The position numbers and the translations under genes are program-made. A stretch of 64,000 nucleotides of DNA, taken from assembly GCA_902615915.1 (NCBI GenBank), contig CACMQQ010000001.1:1-64000 (forward strand), read 5' to 3'. Positions 1-7,024 of the stretch are shown here, piece after piece (the first letter of the stretch is position 1; each line of letters begins with the position of its first letter). This stretch comes from an uncultured Fidelibacterota bacterium. Lineage in GTDB: Bacteria > Fidelibacterota > Marinisomatia > Marinisomatales > TCS55. The notes under the pieces were generated by a model. The model did no database searches. It worked only from the letters and a program-made list of their open reading frames with translations, and was not told the DNA's origin.

Positions 1-171
1 ATGAAAATTGCTAAAGACTATATACACACAATAAAGAAGATTAAAATAAAGAATAAAATTAATGATCTGAGGTTAATTCTGAAAAAAAATGAAGCCAATG
101 AACACAAAATCGATGAGATTCTTACAGAAATGAATGATTTAAGAAATAAATTAAATGAAGATTATAGTTAA
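1..171 (+). CDS. C-terminal end of an unidentified gene (partial)
   Basis: An open frame enters at the left edge and ends with TAA at 169-171. It encodes a lysine-rich, highly charged helical tail (ends ..DLRNKLNEDYS). It happens to begin with ATG at base 1, but it probably continues upstream because no ribosome binding site can be seen. The tail resembles charged C-terminal helices such as that of DnaG primase, but this is too short to assign. Its last 17 bases overlap the start of the next gene in another frame, which suggests one transcript. Function unknown. Confidence 0.45.
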   Translation: MKIAKDYIHTIKKIKIKNKINDLRLILKKNEANEHKIDEILTEMNDLRNKLNEDYS

Positions 172-604
172 CATTTTGTTTACTATTGGTTTTCTGTTTT
201 CACAGCAAATTGATTGGGGTAGCAAACCCTCTCCTATTACAGCAATTGAAATATATTGCGATACTGAAGGTATACCTATATATGTTGATGGCATAAAGAT
301 TGGGATATCTCCAATTACGCAAGCAGTTCAAGTCGCCCCTGGTTGGCATCAAGTTAGTTATTTCCCTCCTGGATTAAAAGTATCTGAAAGTGCTTCTGGT
401 GAAGATAGATTAATAAATGATCTTATAAGGCTTGCTAGACAAGATATTTTAGTTGAAGAAGGAAAAACGGTTAGAGCAGTTTTGTCCTACAGTACAATTG
501 AATCAGAGGTCATTGAGTATGAAAGAAGAATAAATAGCAATAAACCATTAAGGGTTATCATGATTCTAGTGACCTTATTTGCAATTGGATGGGGAATAGC
601 ATAA
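155..604 (+). CDS. PEGA-domain exported protein
   Basis: A 149-residue protein with an N-terminal signal peptide (MKIIVNILFTIGFLFSQQ), a PEGA-like domain at about residues 30-70 (IPIYVDGIKIGISPI followed by a V-x-P-G-W-H-x-V strand) and a hydrophobic C-terminal segment at about 132-148 that could anchor it in the membrane. PEGA domains are beta-rich surface or periplasmic modules, often linked to envelope or S-layer functions; the role here is unknown. The start overlaps the preceding gene by 17 bases, and the next gene follows after 3 bases, so the three are probably co-transcribed. Confidence 0.7.
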   Translation: MKIIVNILFTIGFLFSQQIDWGSKPSPITAIEIYCDTEGIPIYVDGIKIGISPITQAVQVAPGWHQVSYFPPGLKVSESASGEDRLINDLIRLARQDILVEEGKTVRAVLSYSTIESEVIEYERRINSNKPLRVIMILVTLFAIGWGIA

Positions 605-607
605 CAA

Positions 608-1489
608 ATGAAACCTGCAATATCCTTTTTTGCTTCTTTTTGTGCCTTATTTGCCCAAAACGACTCATTAGTTAAGTATTATTCGACTGAAATAATTCGG
701 TCGAACATAATCAAAGGCAGGCCTGAAATAGAAGTAGATATCAATGAAGCCCACTTTAAAGCTATTTATCATCCTTCTGGCAGATTAAAAAGTATTGAAT
801 ATATCCCTGCTAATTTAGCTAAAGATCGAAAATATAAAACCAACAGAGAAAAGCTAACAAGATTATACTATTTAAGATGGGACCCCAGAAAACAAGAATT
901 GAGTGAGGGCATAACAAAAAACAACTCAAAAGGCGTTGCTCATTACCAAGCTCTATTGACAGTTAATGGAATTATAAGCACTGTAGACTATTTTGATAAA
1001 AACTATATCAAGCAATGGTCTTTTCACATGAATTGGGATGACTATGATAGATCAAACAAATATGATATAGAATTTTACTCAAATAGAAACCTATATGAGC
1101 TTAACAAAGAACTATTTGCTCCTGATTTAAGCACTATTAGAACTGGATGGAAAACAAGATATGAGATAAATAGCGATGGAAAGCCTGAAAGGGTTAAAGT
1201 ATTGGATGCATTAGGTAATTTATTTTATTACTACGAGTTTACTTACACCAAAAAATGGTTAAAATCGAAGTACTATAAACAAGACTCCACTTTTGTTGGT
1301 AGTCATACAACGCGCTATGCGAAAGGCAAAAAAATAGCCAAAATCACCTATTATGATGAAAATGACGAAATAAAAAAAGCAATTAGTTATGAATACCCCA
1401 ACAAGAACACAATGATAGTTTCTTCGATTAATAGCAAAGGTAAAATTATCGAAAAAAGGCTGATTCCTTTAGATTTAGATAAAAAATGA
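608..1489 (+). CDS. exported protein of unknown function (MORN/YwqK-like repeats)
   Basis: A 293-residue protein with a probable signal peptide (MKPAISFFASFCALFAQN) and a body rich in Tyr, Trp and Lys. It contains short recurrent beta-hairpin phrases such as FKAIYHPSGRLKSIEY and YYDENDEIKKAISYEY, similar in style to MORN/YwqK-type repeats. I do not recognise a catalytic motif. It begins 3 bases after the PEGA gene and overlaps galE by 4 bases (ATGA), so it belongs to the same operon. An envelope or periplasmic location is inferred from the signal peptide only. Confidence 0.6.
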   Translation: MKPAISFFASFCALFAQNDSLVKYYSTEIIRSNIIKGRPEIEVDINEAHFKAIYHPSGRLKSIEYIPANLAKDRKYKTNREKLTRLYYLRWDPRKQELSEGITKNNSKGVAHYQALLTVNGIISTVDYFDKNYIKQWSFHMNWDDYDRSNKYDIEFYSNRNLYELNKELFAPDLSTIRTGWKTRYEINSDGKPERVKVLDALGNLFYYYEFTYTKKWLKSKYYKQDSTFVGSHTTRYAKGKKIAKITYYDENDEIKKAISYEYPNKNTMIVSSINSKGKIIEKRLIPLDLDKK

Positions 1490-2451
1490 AAATACTAGTA
1501 ACAGGAGGGGCGGGATATATTGGATCTCATATTGTTTTAGAACTATGCGATGAGGGGTATGATGTTCTTGTGCTTGACGATCTTTCTCTTGGCAATGAAT
1601 CATCCGTTGATAAAAGAGCGGAATTTATCAAAGGGTCTACACTTGATGAACAAATATTAAAGAAATTAATGCCAGAAGTTGATGGCATAATACATCTTGC
1701 GTCATTTAAATCAGCAGGAGAATCAATGATAAATCCTAGTGTGTATACACAAAATAACATAGAAGGTACACTTCGGTTAATTGATGTGATGTCGTCATAT
1801 AATAAAAAAAATATTATATTTTCATCAACTGCTGCTGTGTACGGTAATCCGCAATATCTCCCAGTAGATGAGAACCATCAGACAAATCCAATTAATTATT
1901 ACGGATTTACGAAATTGATGATTGAAAATACCTTGGGTTGGTATAAAGACCTTAAGGGCTTTAACTTTATTGCTCTGAGATATTTTAATGCAGCTGGATA
2001 CGATAAAGAAAATCGAATACTAAATCTTGAAAATAAGCCACAAAATTTAATACCAATTATTATGGAATGCGCTGCTGGAATTAGACGGAGTATGCAAATT
2101 TTTGGTGATGATTATAATACACCAGATGGAACATGTCTTAGAGATTATATTCATGTTACGGACTTAGCAAAAGCACATATTAATGCACTTAGAAGGATAA
2201 ATGACAATAATACTATATTTATTAATCTTGGTACAGGCTTTACACATTCTGTTTATGATGTAATAAGGACAGTTGAAAAGATAACATCAAAAAAAATAAA
2301 TTATTCTGTCACAAACAGAAGAGAAGGTGATCCTGCAAAGCTTTATTCTTCTTCAAGTTTTGCAAAAAAGAGTCTGGGCTGGGTTGCTAAAAATTCAGAT
2401 TTAGAAAATATTATCAAAACAACTTGGAGTATTTACAAAACACGAGTATAA
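1486..2451 (+). CDS. galE: UDP-glucose 4-epimerase
   Basis: Interconverts UDP-glucose and UDP-galactose for surface polysaccharide and LPS sugar supply, in the cytoplasm. The 321-residue protein is an extended SDR: NAD-binding GGAGYIGSH at about residues 7-15, the SSTAAVYG motif with catalytic Ser/Thr near 113, the catalytic Y-x3-K in NYYGFTKLM at about 138-142, and substrate-binding RYFNAAG plus GTCLRDYIHV. Length is normal for GalE, slightly short at the C-terminus. It overlaps the preceding exported gene by 4 bases (ATGA). It could prefer N-acetylated substrates; the sequence does not settle this. Confidence 0.92.
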   Translation: MKILVTGGAGYIGSHIVLELCDEGYDVLVLDDLSLGNESSVDKRAEFIKGSTLDEQILKKLMPEVDGIIHLASFKSAGESMINPSVYTQNNIEGTLRLIDVMSSYNKKNIIFSSTAAVYGNPQYLPVDENHQTNPINYYGFTKLMIENTLGWYKDLKGFNFIALRYFNAAGYDKENRILNLENKPQNLIPIIMECAAGIRRSMQIFGDDYNTPDGTCLRDYIHVTDLAKAHINALRRINDNNTIFINLGTGFTHSVYDVIRTVEKITSKKINYSVTNRREGDPAKLYSSSSFAKKSLGWVAKNSDLENIIKTTWSIYKTRV

Positions 2452-2466
2452 ATTTCTAAGAAATTT
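2450..2466. repeat. 7-bp inverted repeat at the galE stop
   Basis: AAATTTC-TAA-GAAATTT is a perfect 7-bp palindrome with a 3-base loop that overlaps the galE stop codon. No T-run follows, so it is a poor intrinsic terminator. It could be a weak mRNA 3' end hairpin or chance in AT-rich DNA. Confidence 0.35.
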
Positions 2467-2498
2467 CATATCTATATATTAATATCTAAATCCTTTTA

Positions 2499-2571
<73 letters not shown>

Positions 2572-2626
2572 CACCCACAATCCACCTTCTTTTTACTGTT
2601 TGAATTATAACTTTTTAGACGAAAAT

Positions 2627-2650
2627 GGCATCTTTATTGATGCCTTTTTT
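2627..2650 (+). terminator. intrinsic terminator after the tRNA
   Basis: Stem GGCATC/GATGCC with a 6-base loop (TTTATT), followed directly by TTTTTT. It lies 55 bases after the tRNA and ends the galE/tRNA transcripts. Confidence 0.8.
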
Positions 2651-2760
2651 GTTTTAGAAATAATTTGAATAAAATTGACAACTTTTGTTATAAAAGTGTT
2701 ATAAAATTATTTCAAACTATCTATATTGACATTATTTTATCTATGAATATAAATTAAAAT

Positions 2761-2943
2761 ATGAAATTAACTATCATACTTACAGTTATCGGTGCTGCTA
2801 CAGGCTTTCTATATGCATCCGTTGCTGGTTGTGAAACTGCATGTGCGACAACTGCGTCTCAATATGCGATGAATACAACCGTTTACGGTGCTTTTGCTGG
2901 ATTAGTCTTGGCATTCCCAATCAAAAAAAAGCTTAATAAATAA
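2761..2943 (+). CDS. small membrane protein, DUF6132-like
   Basis: A 60-residue protein with two hydrophobic segments (about 3-22 and 39-54), separated by a loop with a conserved-looking AGCETACATTAS cysteine/threonine stretch. This layout (TM-helix, GC..xxC..T.., TM-helix, basic tail) matches small proteins of the DUF6132 type found in Bacteroidota-like genomes, whose function is unknown. The assignment rests on remembered family layout and is moderate. It lies alone between the tRNA terminator and a hairpin-rich region. Confidence 0.6.
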   Translation: MKLTIILTVIGAATGFLYASVAGCETACATTASQYAMNTTVYGAFAGLVLAFPIKKKLNK

Positions 2944-2944
2944 G

Positions 2945-3022
2945 TTGCCTCTCAGGCAAAAAACAACTTAACTCAGCCGCTGCTTCAGCGCAAGCTAATA
3001 GTGCTCCTCAATCGGTGTTGAG
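2945..3022. other. cluster of three short hairpins (possible structured RNA)
   Basis: Three consecutive perfect hairpins occur within 78 bases: TTGCCT-CTC-AGGCAA (2945-2959), CGCTG-CTT-CAGCG (2978-2990) and CTCAA-TCGGTG-TTGAG (3007-3022). The first is nested in a wider TAAGTTG...CAACTTA repeat. The stretch is visibly richer in G and C than the flanking DNA. No T-run follows any of the stems on either strand, so they are not simple terminators. I do not recognise a known RNA family. It could be a small RNA, a folded mRNA 3' end, or the remnant of an inserted element. Confidence 0.4.
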
Positions 3023-3034
3023 TCTGTTTAGATA

Positions 3035-3064
3035 GTATACACCCATTGTATACACACTGTCGAC
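3035..3064. repeat. tandem GTATACAC repeats, first site
   Basis: Two direct copies with a 13-base period, GTATACACCCATT and GTATACACACTGT, are followed by CGAC. The second copy plus flank (GTATACACACTGTCGA) recurs with two mismatches at 4218-4233, on the other side of the 3.1-4.16 kb genes. This may be a protein-binding site or an element boundary. Confidence 0.45.
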
Positions 3065-3099
3065 AAGTTATTCATTTTTTAATATCTAATTCAAATAAT

Positions 3100-3606
3100 T
3101 CAATCTAATACAATACCAAAAGTTGCTGAATTCCCGCCTAACCAACTTGCAGTTAAATAGAGTGTGTCCCCTGCCATTGAACGTACAGGAGCAATCATAT
3201 TATTTAACTCTCCTTTAGAGTTAGAATAGCTTATCTGATTAGAGGTCGGTACTTCCATTCCGTTAAAACCAGTAATATAAATCGTATCGTAACTAACATA
3301 CACCAGTTCGTCCGTCAAACCTTTTTTAATTACATAGCCAAGGGTATCTCCTAAATACCAGTAAAGATTGCTATCCCATTCCATCCAAAAGTTTTCTAGA
3401 GGTTGATCATCCTTATCTTTAATGATAGCGGATACTCTATGCAGAGTTTGCCAGCTATCTTTGCTTAAGGATAAATGATAGAAGCCATTAGCATCGCTAT
3501 CTAATCGCATATCAAAGTTGAGAGTGCCATAATCGATATTTGATGAGTCTTCACATGAAAGGATTAAAGGCACTACAAATACTAAAAAATATAGAAGCTT
3601 AATCAT
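3100..3606 (-). CDS. lipoprotein of unknown function
   Basis: A 168-residue protein with a lipoprotein signal (MIKLLYFLVFVVPLILSCED; lipobox cysteine at residue 18), so it is probably anchored in the outer or inner membrane. The mature part is beta-rich, with no motif I recognise. It is transcribed away from the neighbouring 142-residue gene and is not part of an operon. No family can be assigned. Confidence 0.6.
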   Translation of the reverse strand: MIKLLYFLVFVVPLILSCEDSSNIDYGTLNFDMRLDSDANGFYHLSLSKDSWQTLHRVSAIIKDKDDQPLENFWMEWDSNLYWYLGDTLGYVIKKGLTDELVYVSYDTIYITGFNGMEVPTSNQISYSNSKGELNNMIAPVRSMAGDTLYLTASWLGGNSATFGIVLD

Positions 3607-3733
3607 TATTTAAAACTGTATTTTCTTTTACATAGAACATTATAATCTAAATGATATAAACTAAAATTATACAAAGTTACTAAAACTACAAAAACAGTAA
3701 ACAATATTAATATAATTGTTAAAGGAATTTTAA

Positions 3734-4162
3734 ATGAAAAGACCTCCAAGATATATAGATATAATGATAAATACTGAAATCAGATTTGATACTCATAGGT
3801 TATTAAAATTTATCAGAGAAAGCAATGAATATGATGTAAATCCTAATCAAATAACTCAATCAATTGATAAATTAAAAAAAAATAGAGATAATAAAATAGA
3901 TATGATAACGGATGATTGGATTGTTAATAATTGGAGTAAAATTATAGATCAAATCGAATTTCTTTACAACGAATGGGATTGCTATTACAACGAGGGTAAG
4001 GCAATGCAAGGATCCCCAAACAACATTAGAAAAAGAAGTAGCATATACGAAAAAAGAATGGAAATTGAAAAAAATGTCAATCAATTGCTTCATGAGGATA
4101 TTTTCACTAAACGGTTTAAACAAGCATGCTACATCATCATAGATAAAGATGAGAAACAGTAA
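3734..4162 (+). CDS. unknown 142-residue cytosolic protein
   Basis: A charged, mostly helical protein without a signal peptide or membrane segment; it has two Trp-containing amphipathic helices near the middle (DDWIVNNWSKIIDQIEFLYNEW). An AAAGGA ribosome-binding sequence about 8 bases before the ATG supports the start. It lies between copies of the GTATACACAC repeat and upstream of a degenerate recombinase, in the only accessory-looking part of the window, so it may be island cargo. I do not recognise a family. Confidence 0.5.
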   Translation: MKRPPRYIDIMINTEIRFDTHRLLKFIRESNEYDVNPNQITQSIDKLKKNRDNKIDMITDDWIVNNWSKIIDQIEFLYNEWDCYYNEGKAMQGSPNNIRKRSSIYEKRMEIEKNVNQLLHEDIFTKRFKQACYIIIDKDEKQ

Positions 4163-4645
4163 AAAAAATAATGCATATAAACAATATATGTATTTTTTCT
4201 AAAAATCCATTTTTAGTGTATACACACCGTCAATAGAATAATAATTTTTTTAAGAATTTTATTATACACAAATACAAAAAAAAGACAAAATAGACAGGTT
4301 TTAGGTTTTATTTTTTTTTAAAAAAATTTTAAAATAATAAACAAATCTTTAGATTTATATAGGATTGAAATTTTTAGCACATAATTTTTTTTTAATTAAA
4401 AATATTTACAAAAAAAATTATAAATCTCACAATTCTTAGCTAAAAAAATTAGAATTTTTGATAAAAAAAATAAAAAATAATCTTTTTGGCGCCCAAAATT
4501 TCAAATAAAAATATACGTTATAAATAAATATATTACAGTAGAGCATCATATAAATATTTGAAATTTGTCGTGCATTATATATTATTAAAATAATTTTTGT
4601 ACTAAATTAATATATATAATTTTTTTTTTTTAGAGGAGAAAGTAA
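4163..4645. other. extremely AT-rich gene-free region
   Basis: About 480 bases without a credible gene, built largely of A- and T-runs and markedly more AT-rich than the rest of the window. It holds a second GTATACACAC motif copy (4218-4233) and one exact TTATACACA at 4262-4270, which fits the DnaA-box consensus TTATNCACA. The ribosome binding site of the downstream recombinase gene (GAGGAGAAAG) lies at its right end. One DnaA-box match in AT-rich DNA is weak evidence for any replication role. Confidence 0.5.
4216..4233. repeat. GTATACACAC repeat, second site
   Basis: GTGTATACACACCGTCAA contains a perfect 10-base palindrome (GTGTATACAC). Over 16 bases it matches the 3048-3063 copy at 14 positions. 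The two sites bracket the lipoprotein gene and the 142-residue gene. Confidence 0.45.
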
Positions 4646-5800
4646 GTGGCGTCCCTGCATAAAAGAGGCAATTTTTGGTATATTAAATACTATTATCAAA
4701 AAAAACAATTTTGGATAAAAACAAAACTTCAACATGATATTGTTAGCTTTGAGAATGCTATGCGTACTTTAACTAAACTTTTTGGCTCTGATGATTTAAC
4801 TAATCGCACTATCTACAATCATCAAAGAAAAATTAAGAGAAAACAAAAAGTTCGCTTGTCCATGGATCTTGATCGTATTTCAATTTTGTCCCATATGTTT
4901 CTTGATAATCAAAATTCGAATATTCGTATTAACTATCAATCTGCTCTACGACATTTAATCGAATATACTCATGATAAGTACATTTCCAATTTGACACTAT
5001 CAGACCTTAAACGACTTTATATGCAACTACTAAACGATGGCAAAACACCTAATACTGTTAGTTCAATATTTACTGTTATTAGACTCTTTTTTAAATCACT
5101 AAAGTCAAACGACTATAATTATAAATTTCACAATCTAGAGTATATTTTATCCCATTTTAAACAATTTCTCATAACTATACCCAATAAGCGTCCTTCCCTT
5201 ACAGATCTTGAAATTCAGCTTATGGAGAATTTTTTATTCACAGAAGATGATTCTGATTTTTTATTAGCTTATATGCGATTTTCTTTAGGCACAGGAGCAA
5301 GGCTTTCTGAGTGCTTAAGAGGTAAAGTAGATAAAGATATGGACTTTTACGTTTGGAAATATAAAGGTAATCAAGGAAATTATAGATCTCGAACTCTCAC
5401 ATCCAATCAGCACGATCAGTGGAAAGTATTGCAAAACAGAATGAACTCAATTCATTCAAGTGAACCACTAAAGAAAAGAAGAGAAAAAACAACTAACCTA
5501 ATGAGCAAAAAATTTGCTTTAGCATGCAGAAAAACGTTACTATACACCAATAGAATATTTCTGACAGGCGTAGCTATGAAACCAATCGATGTGTATAGTC
5601 TTAGCAACACTAAAGTAAATAAATTATCGAGGAAATGTTTACTATTTATGTATGCAAAAGCACACAACAAAAATCAAAAGGCTTTAGCTGGTTGGGAAAA
5701 AGCAATTGCGATGACTAAAATTTGGAGTTTTCAGTCCTTAAGAAATACGTATTTAGAAAAACAAGAATCTGATAAGACTACCAAAATTTTAGAAACTTAA
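4646..5800 (+). pseudogene. degenerate tyrosine recombinase (phage-integrase family)
   Basis: A GTG start is supported by GAGGAGAAAG 5 bases upstream. The 384-residue protein has the N-terminal arm-binding type opening (GNFWYIKYYYQKKQFWIKTK), a SAM-like core-binding domain at about 70-180 and a catalytic domain from about 185. The first catalytic Arg is present in GTGARLSE (R219). The second box normally reads HxLRHT; here it is FQSLRNTY, so R366 is kept but the box His is replaced. Only 18 residues follow, and the G-H/W box and the nucleophilic Tyr region are missing. It is therefore probably inactive for strand cleavage, or an internally deleted relic. It lies about 2 kb from a tRNA gene. 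Confidence 0.72.
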
Positions 5801-5996
5801 TCTTAAAAACATAAGAAAGCATCACAACAAAATATACATAAAATACTATGCTCTCTAAAAAAGGAGTAATAGGGATTTTAAATAGAAGCTGAATTATCCA
5901 ACTAAAGAAATAGTAAAAGCACAGAGAATCGACAAAAACCAAAGCAATCTTCTGAAAGAAACCTAAAGAATCAATGAATTCTCTTAAACCAAACAT
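5778..5996 (-). CDS. possible small hydrophobic protein
   Basis: An open frame of 72 residues from ATG at 5996 (the track's start at 6002 is a TTG two codons earlier). It is predicted to have two membrane segments (about 16-38 and 46-66). It converges on, and overlaps by 23 bases, the end of the recombinase relic. No good ribosome binding site is visible, and hydrophobic frames arise by chance in AT-rich DNA, so this is doubtful. The remaining gap up to 6121 contains nothing I can identify. Confidence 0.25.
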   Translation of the reverse strand: MFGLREFIDSLGFFQKIALVFVDSLCFYYFFSWIIQLLFKIPITPFLESIVFYVYFVVMLSYVFKIKFLKFW

Positions 5997-6121
5997 ATCC
6001 AAATATAATTCTATTTATAGATCTGTATGAATAATAAACAATTTTAAGATGATGAAAACACATTAATTTTTGATTTGTTTATAAGAGTAACTATCTTAAA
6101 TCCTGTTATTGTTATATATAG

Positions 6122-6769
6122 CTAAATTCTATCTAAACACTTTATATCATTATTTTTCACAGAATTCACATATGATGAGACCTTTCTATAGCTAATATTC
6201 CTGTACGCATAATTTGTGAAATCATTTGGGTCATTTATAATTTCTTCATTGTTGATCCATAGGCGGTAGCCTTCTTCATTAAGGACCAATGGTTCTCTAT
6301 GATGTATATCTTTAAGTTCATTGCTCGCTTTTTTAGTAATTATTGTATAGACTAGTTTTTTTTCTCCCCATTCATTTACATCCCATTTACAAAGACCAGC
6401 CATGGGCATAATGCTTTTATCTGAGCAAAAAACAAAATATGGAATTTTTTTACCATCAATTGATTTCCATTCATAGTATCCATCGCTAATGGCAATACAA
6501 CGATGTCCATTGATCAGATTTCTAAATGAAATTTTTTTATTTAATGTTTCAATTCTAGCATTGAATAGAGGCTTGTAACTTTTACCAAAACCAAACCCCC
6601 ATCTCATTTGCTTGATAGTACTTTGCTTTTTGTAGACAATGACTAATGACTCAAGTGTTGGAGCAATGTTGAAGCTTGGATTATATTCTTTTTCGTGCTC
6701 CCATTTATCAACATTAAACTGTTTTTTTATTGTTTGAGAACTAGAAAAAAGTGTCTTTCTGCCGCACAT
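6122..6769 (-). CDS. SRAP/HMCES-family abasic-site protein (YedK-like)
   Basis: SRAP proteins crosslink to abasic sites in single-stranded DNA through Cys2 and shield them during replication. Visible features: catalytic Cys2 after Met removal (MCGRKTLF), the NPSFNIAPT motif at 30-38, MRWGFGF at 56-62, NARIETL at 70-76, the active-site Glu in SDGYYEWK (E100) and His156/157 in the IHHREP motif. The usual RMP after the His is REP here. The length of 215 residues is normal. The gene stands alone between the AT-rich island and the TonB receptor. Confidence 0.9.
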   Translation of the reverse strand: MCGRKTLFSSSQTIKKQFNVDKWEHEKEYNPSFNIAPTLESLVIVYKKQSTIKQMRWGFGFGKSYKPLFNARIETLNKKISFRNLINGHRCIAISDGYYEWKSIDGKKIPYFVFCSDKSIMPMAGLCKWDVNEWGEKKLVYTIITKKASNELKDIHHREPLVLNEEGYRLWINNEEIINDPNDFTNYAYRNISYRKVSSYVNSVKNNDIKCLDRI

Positions 6770-6873
6770 TAGTAAAGATTGTCCTCTTATTTTTCATTTA
6801 ATAATGCATTTATAAAAAATTTACATAAAAACTAAATATTTGGTGCGATTAATAATTTAAAAAACCTAATATT

Positions 6874-7014
6874 GTGCGTGAAATTAATGAATTATTGTAT
6901 ACTTTCGAAAAATATGAGGGCATGTTAAAAGCCCCAGCAATAATGATGGATATGTCCAGCACATTTCTTAACGACATATCAAAAAAACTTCAATTTAAAT
7001 CAATACAAAACTAA
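6874..7014 (+). CDS. possible 46-residue small ORF upstream of the TonB receptor
   Basis: From GTG at 6874 an open frame of 46 residues (VREINELLYTFEKYEGML...) runs to TAA at 7012-7014, just before the GGAG of the receptor gene's ribosome binding site. The composition is balanced and amphipathic rather than low-complexity, which favours coding, but no strong ribosome binding site precedes the GTG. An internal ATG lies at codon 17. It could be a small protein, a leader peptide or chance. A TATACT hexamer at 6899-6904 inside it could be a -10 box for the receptor gene, in which case this frame is unlikely to be translated. Confidence 0.3.
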   Translation: MREINELLYTFEKYEGMLKAPAIMMDMSSTFLNDISKKLQFKSIQN

Positions 7015-7024
7015 GGAGAAAATA

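Noticed and set aside
2944-2964. First hairpin (TTGCCT-CTC-AGGCAA) as a terminator of the 60-aa gene
   Set aside because: It is followed by A's, not T's, on the plus strand; on the minus strand the T-run precedes the stem.
4163-4645. Chromosomal replication origin
   Set aside because: Only one exact DnaA-box match, no dnaA, dnaN or other origin-linked genes nearby; AT-richness alone is not enough.
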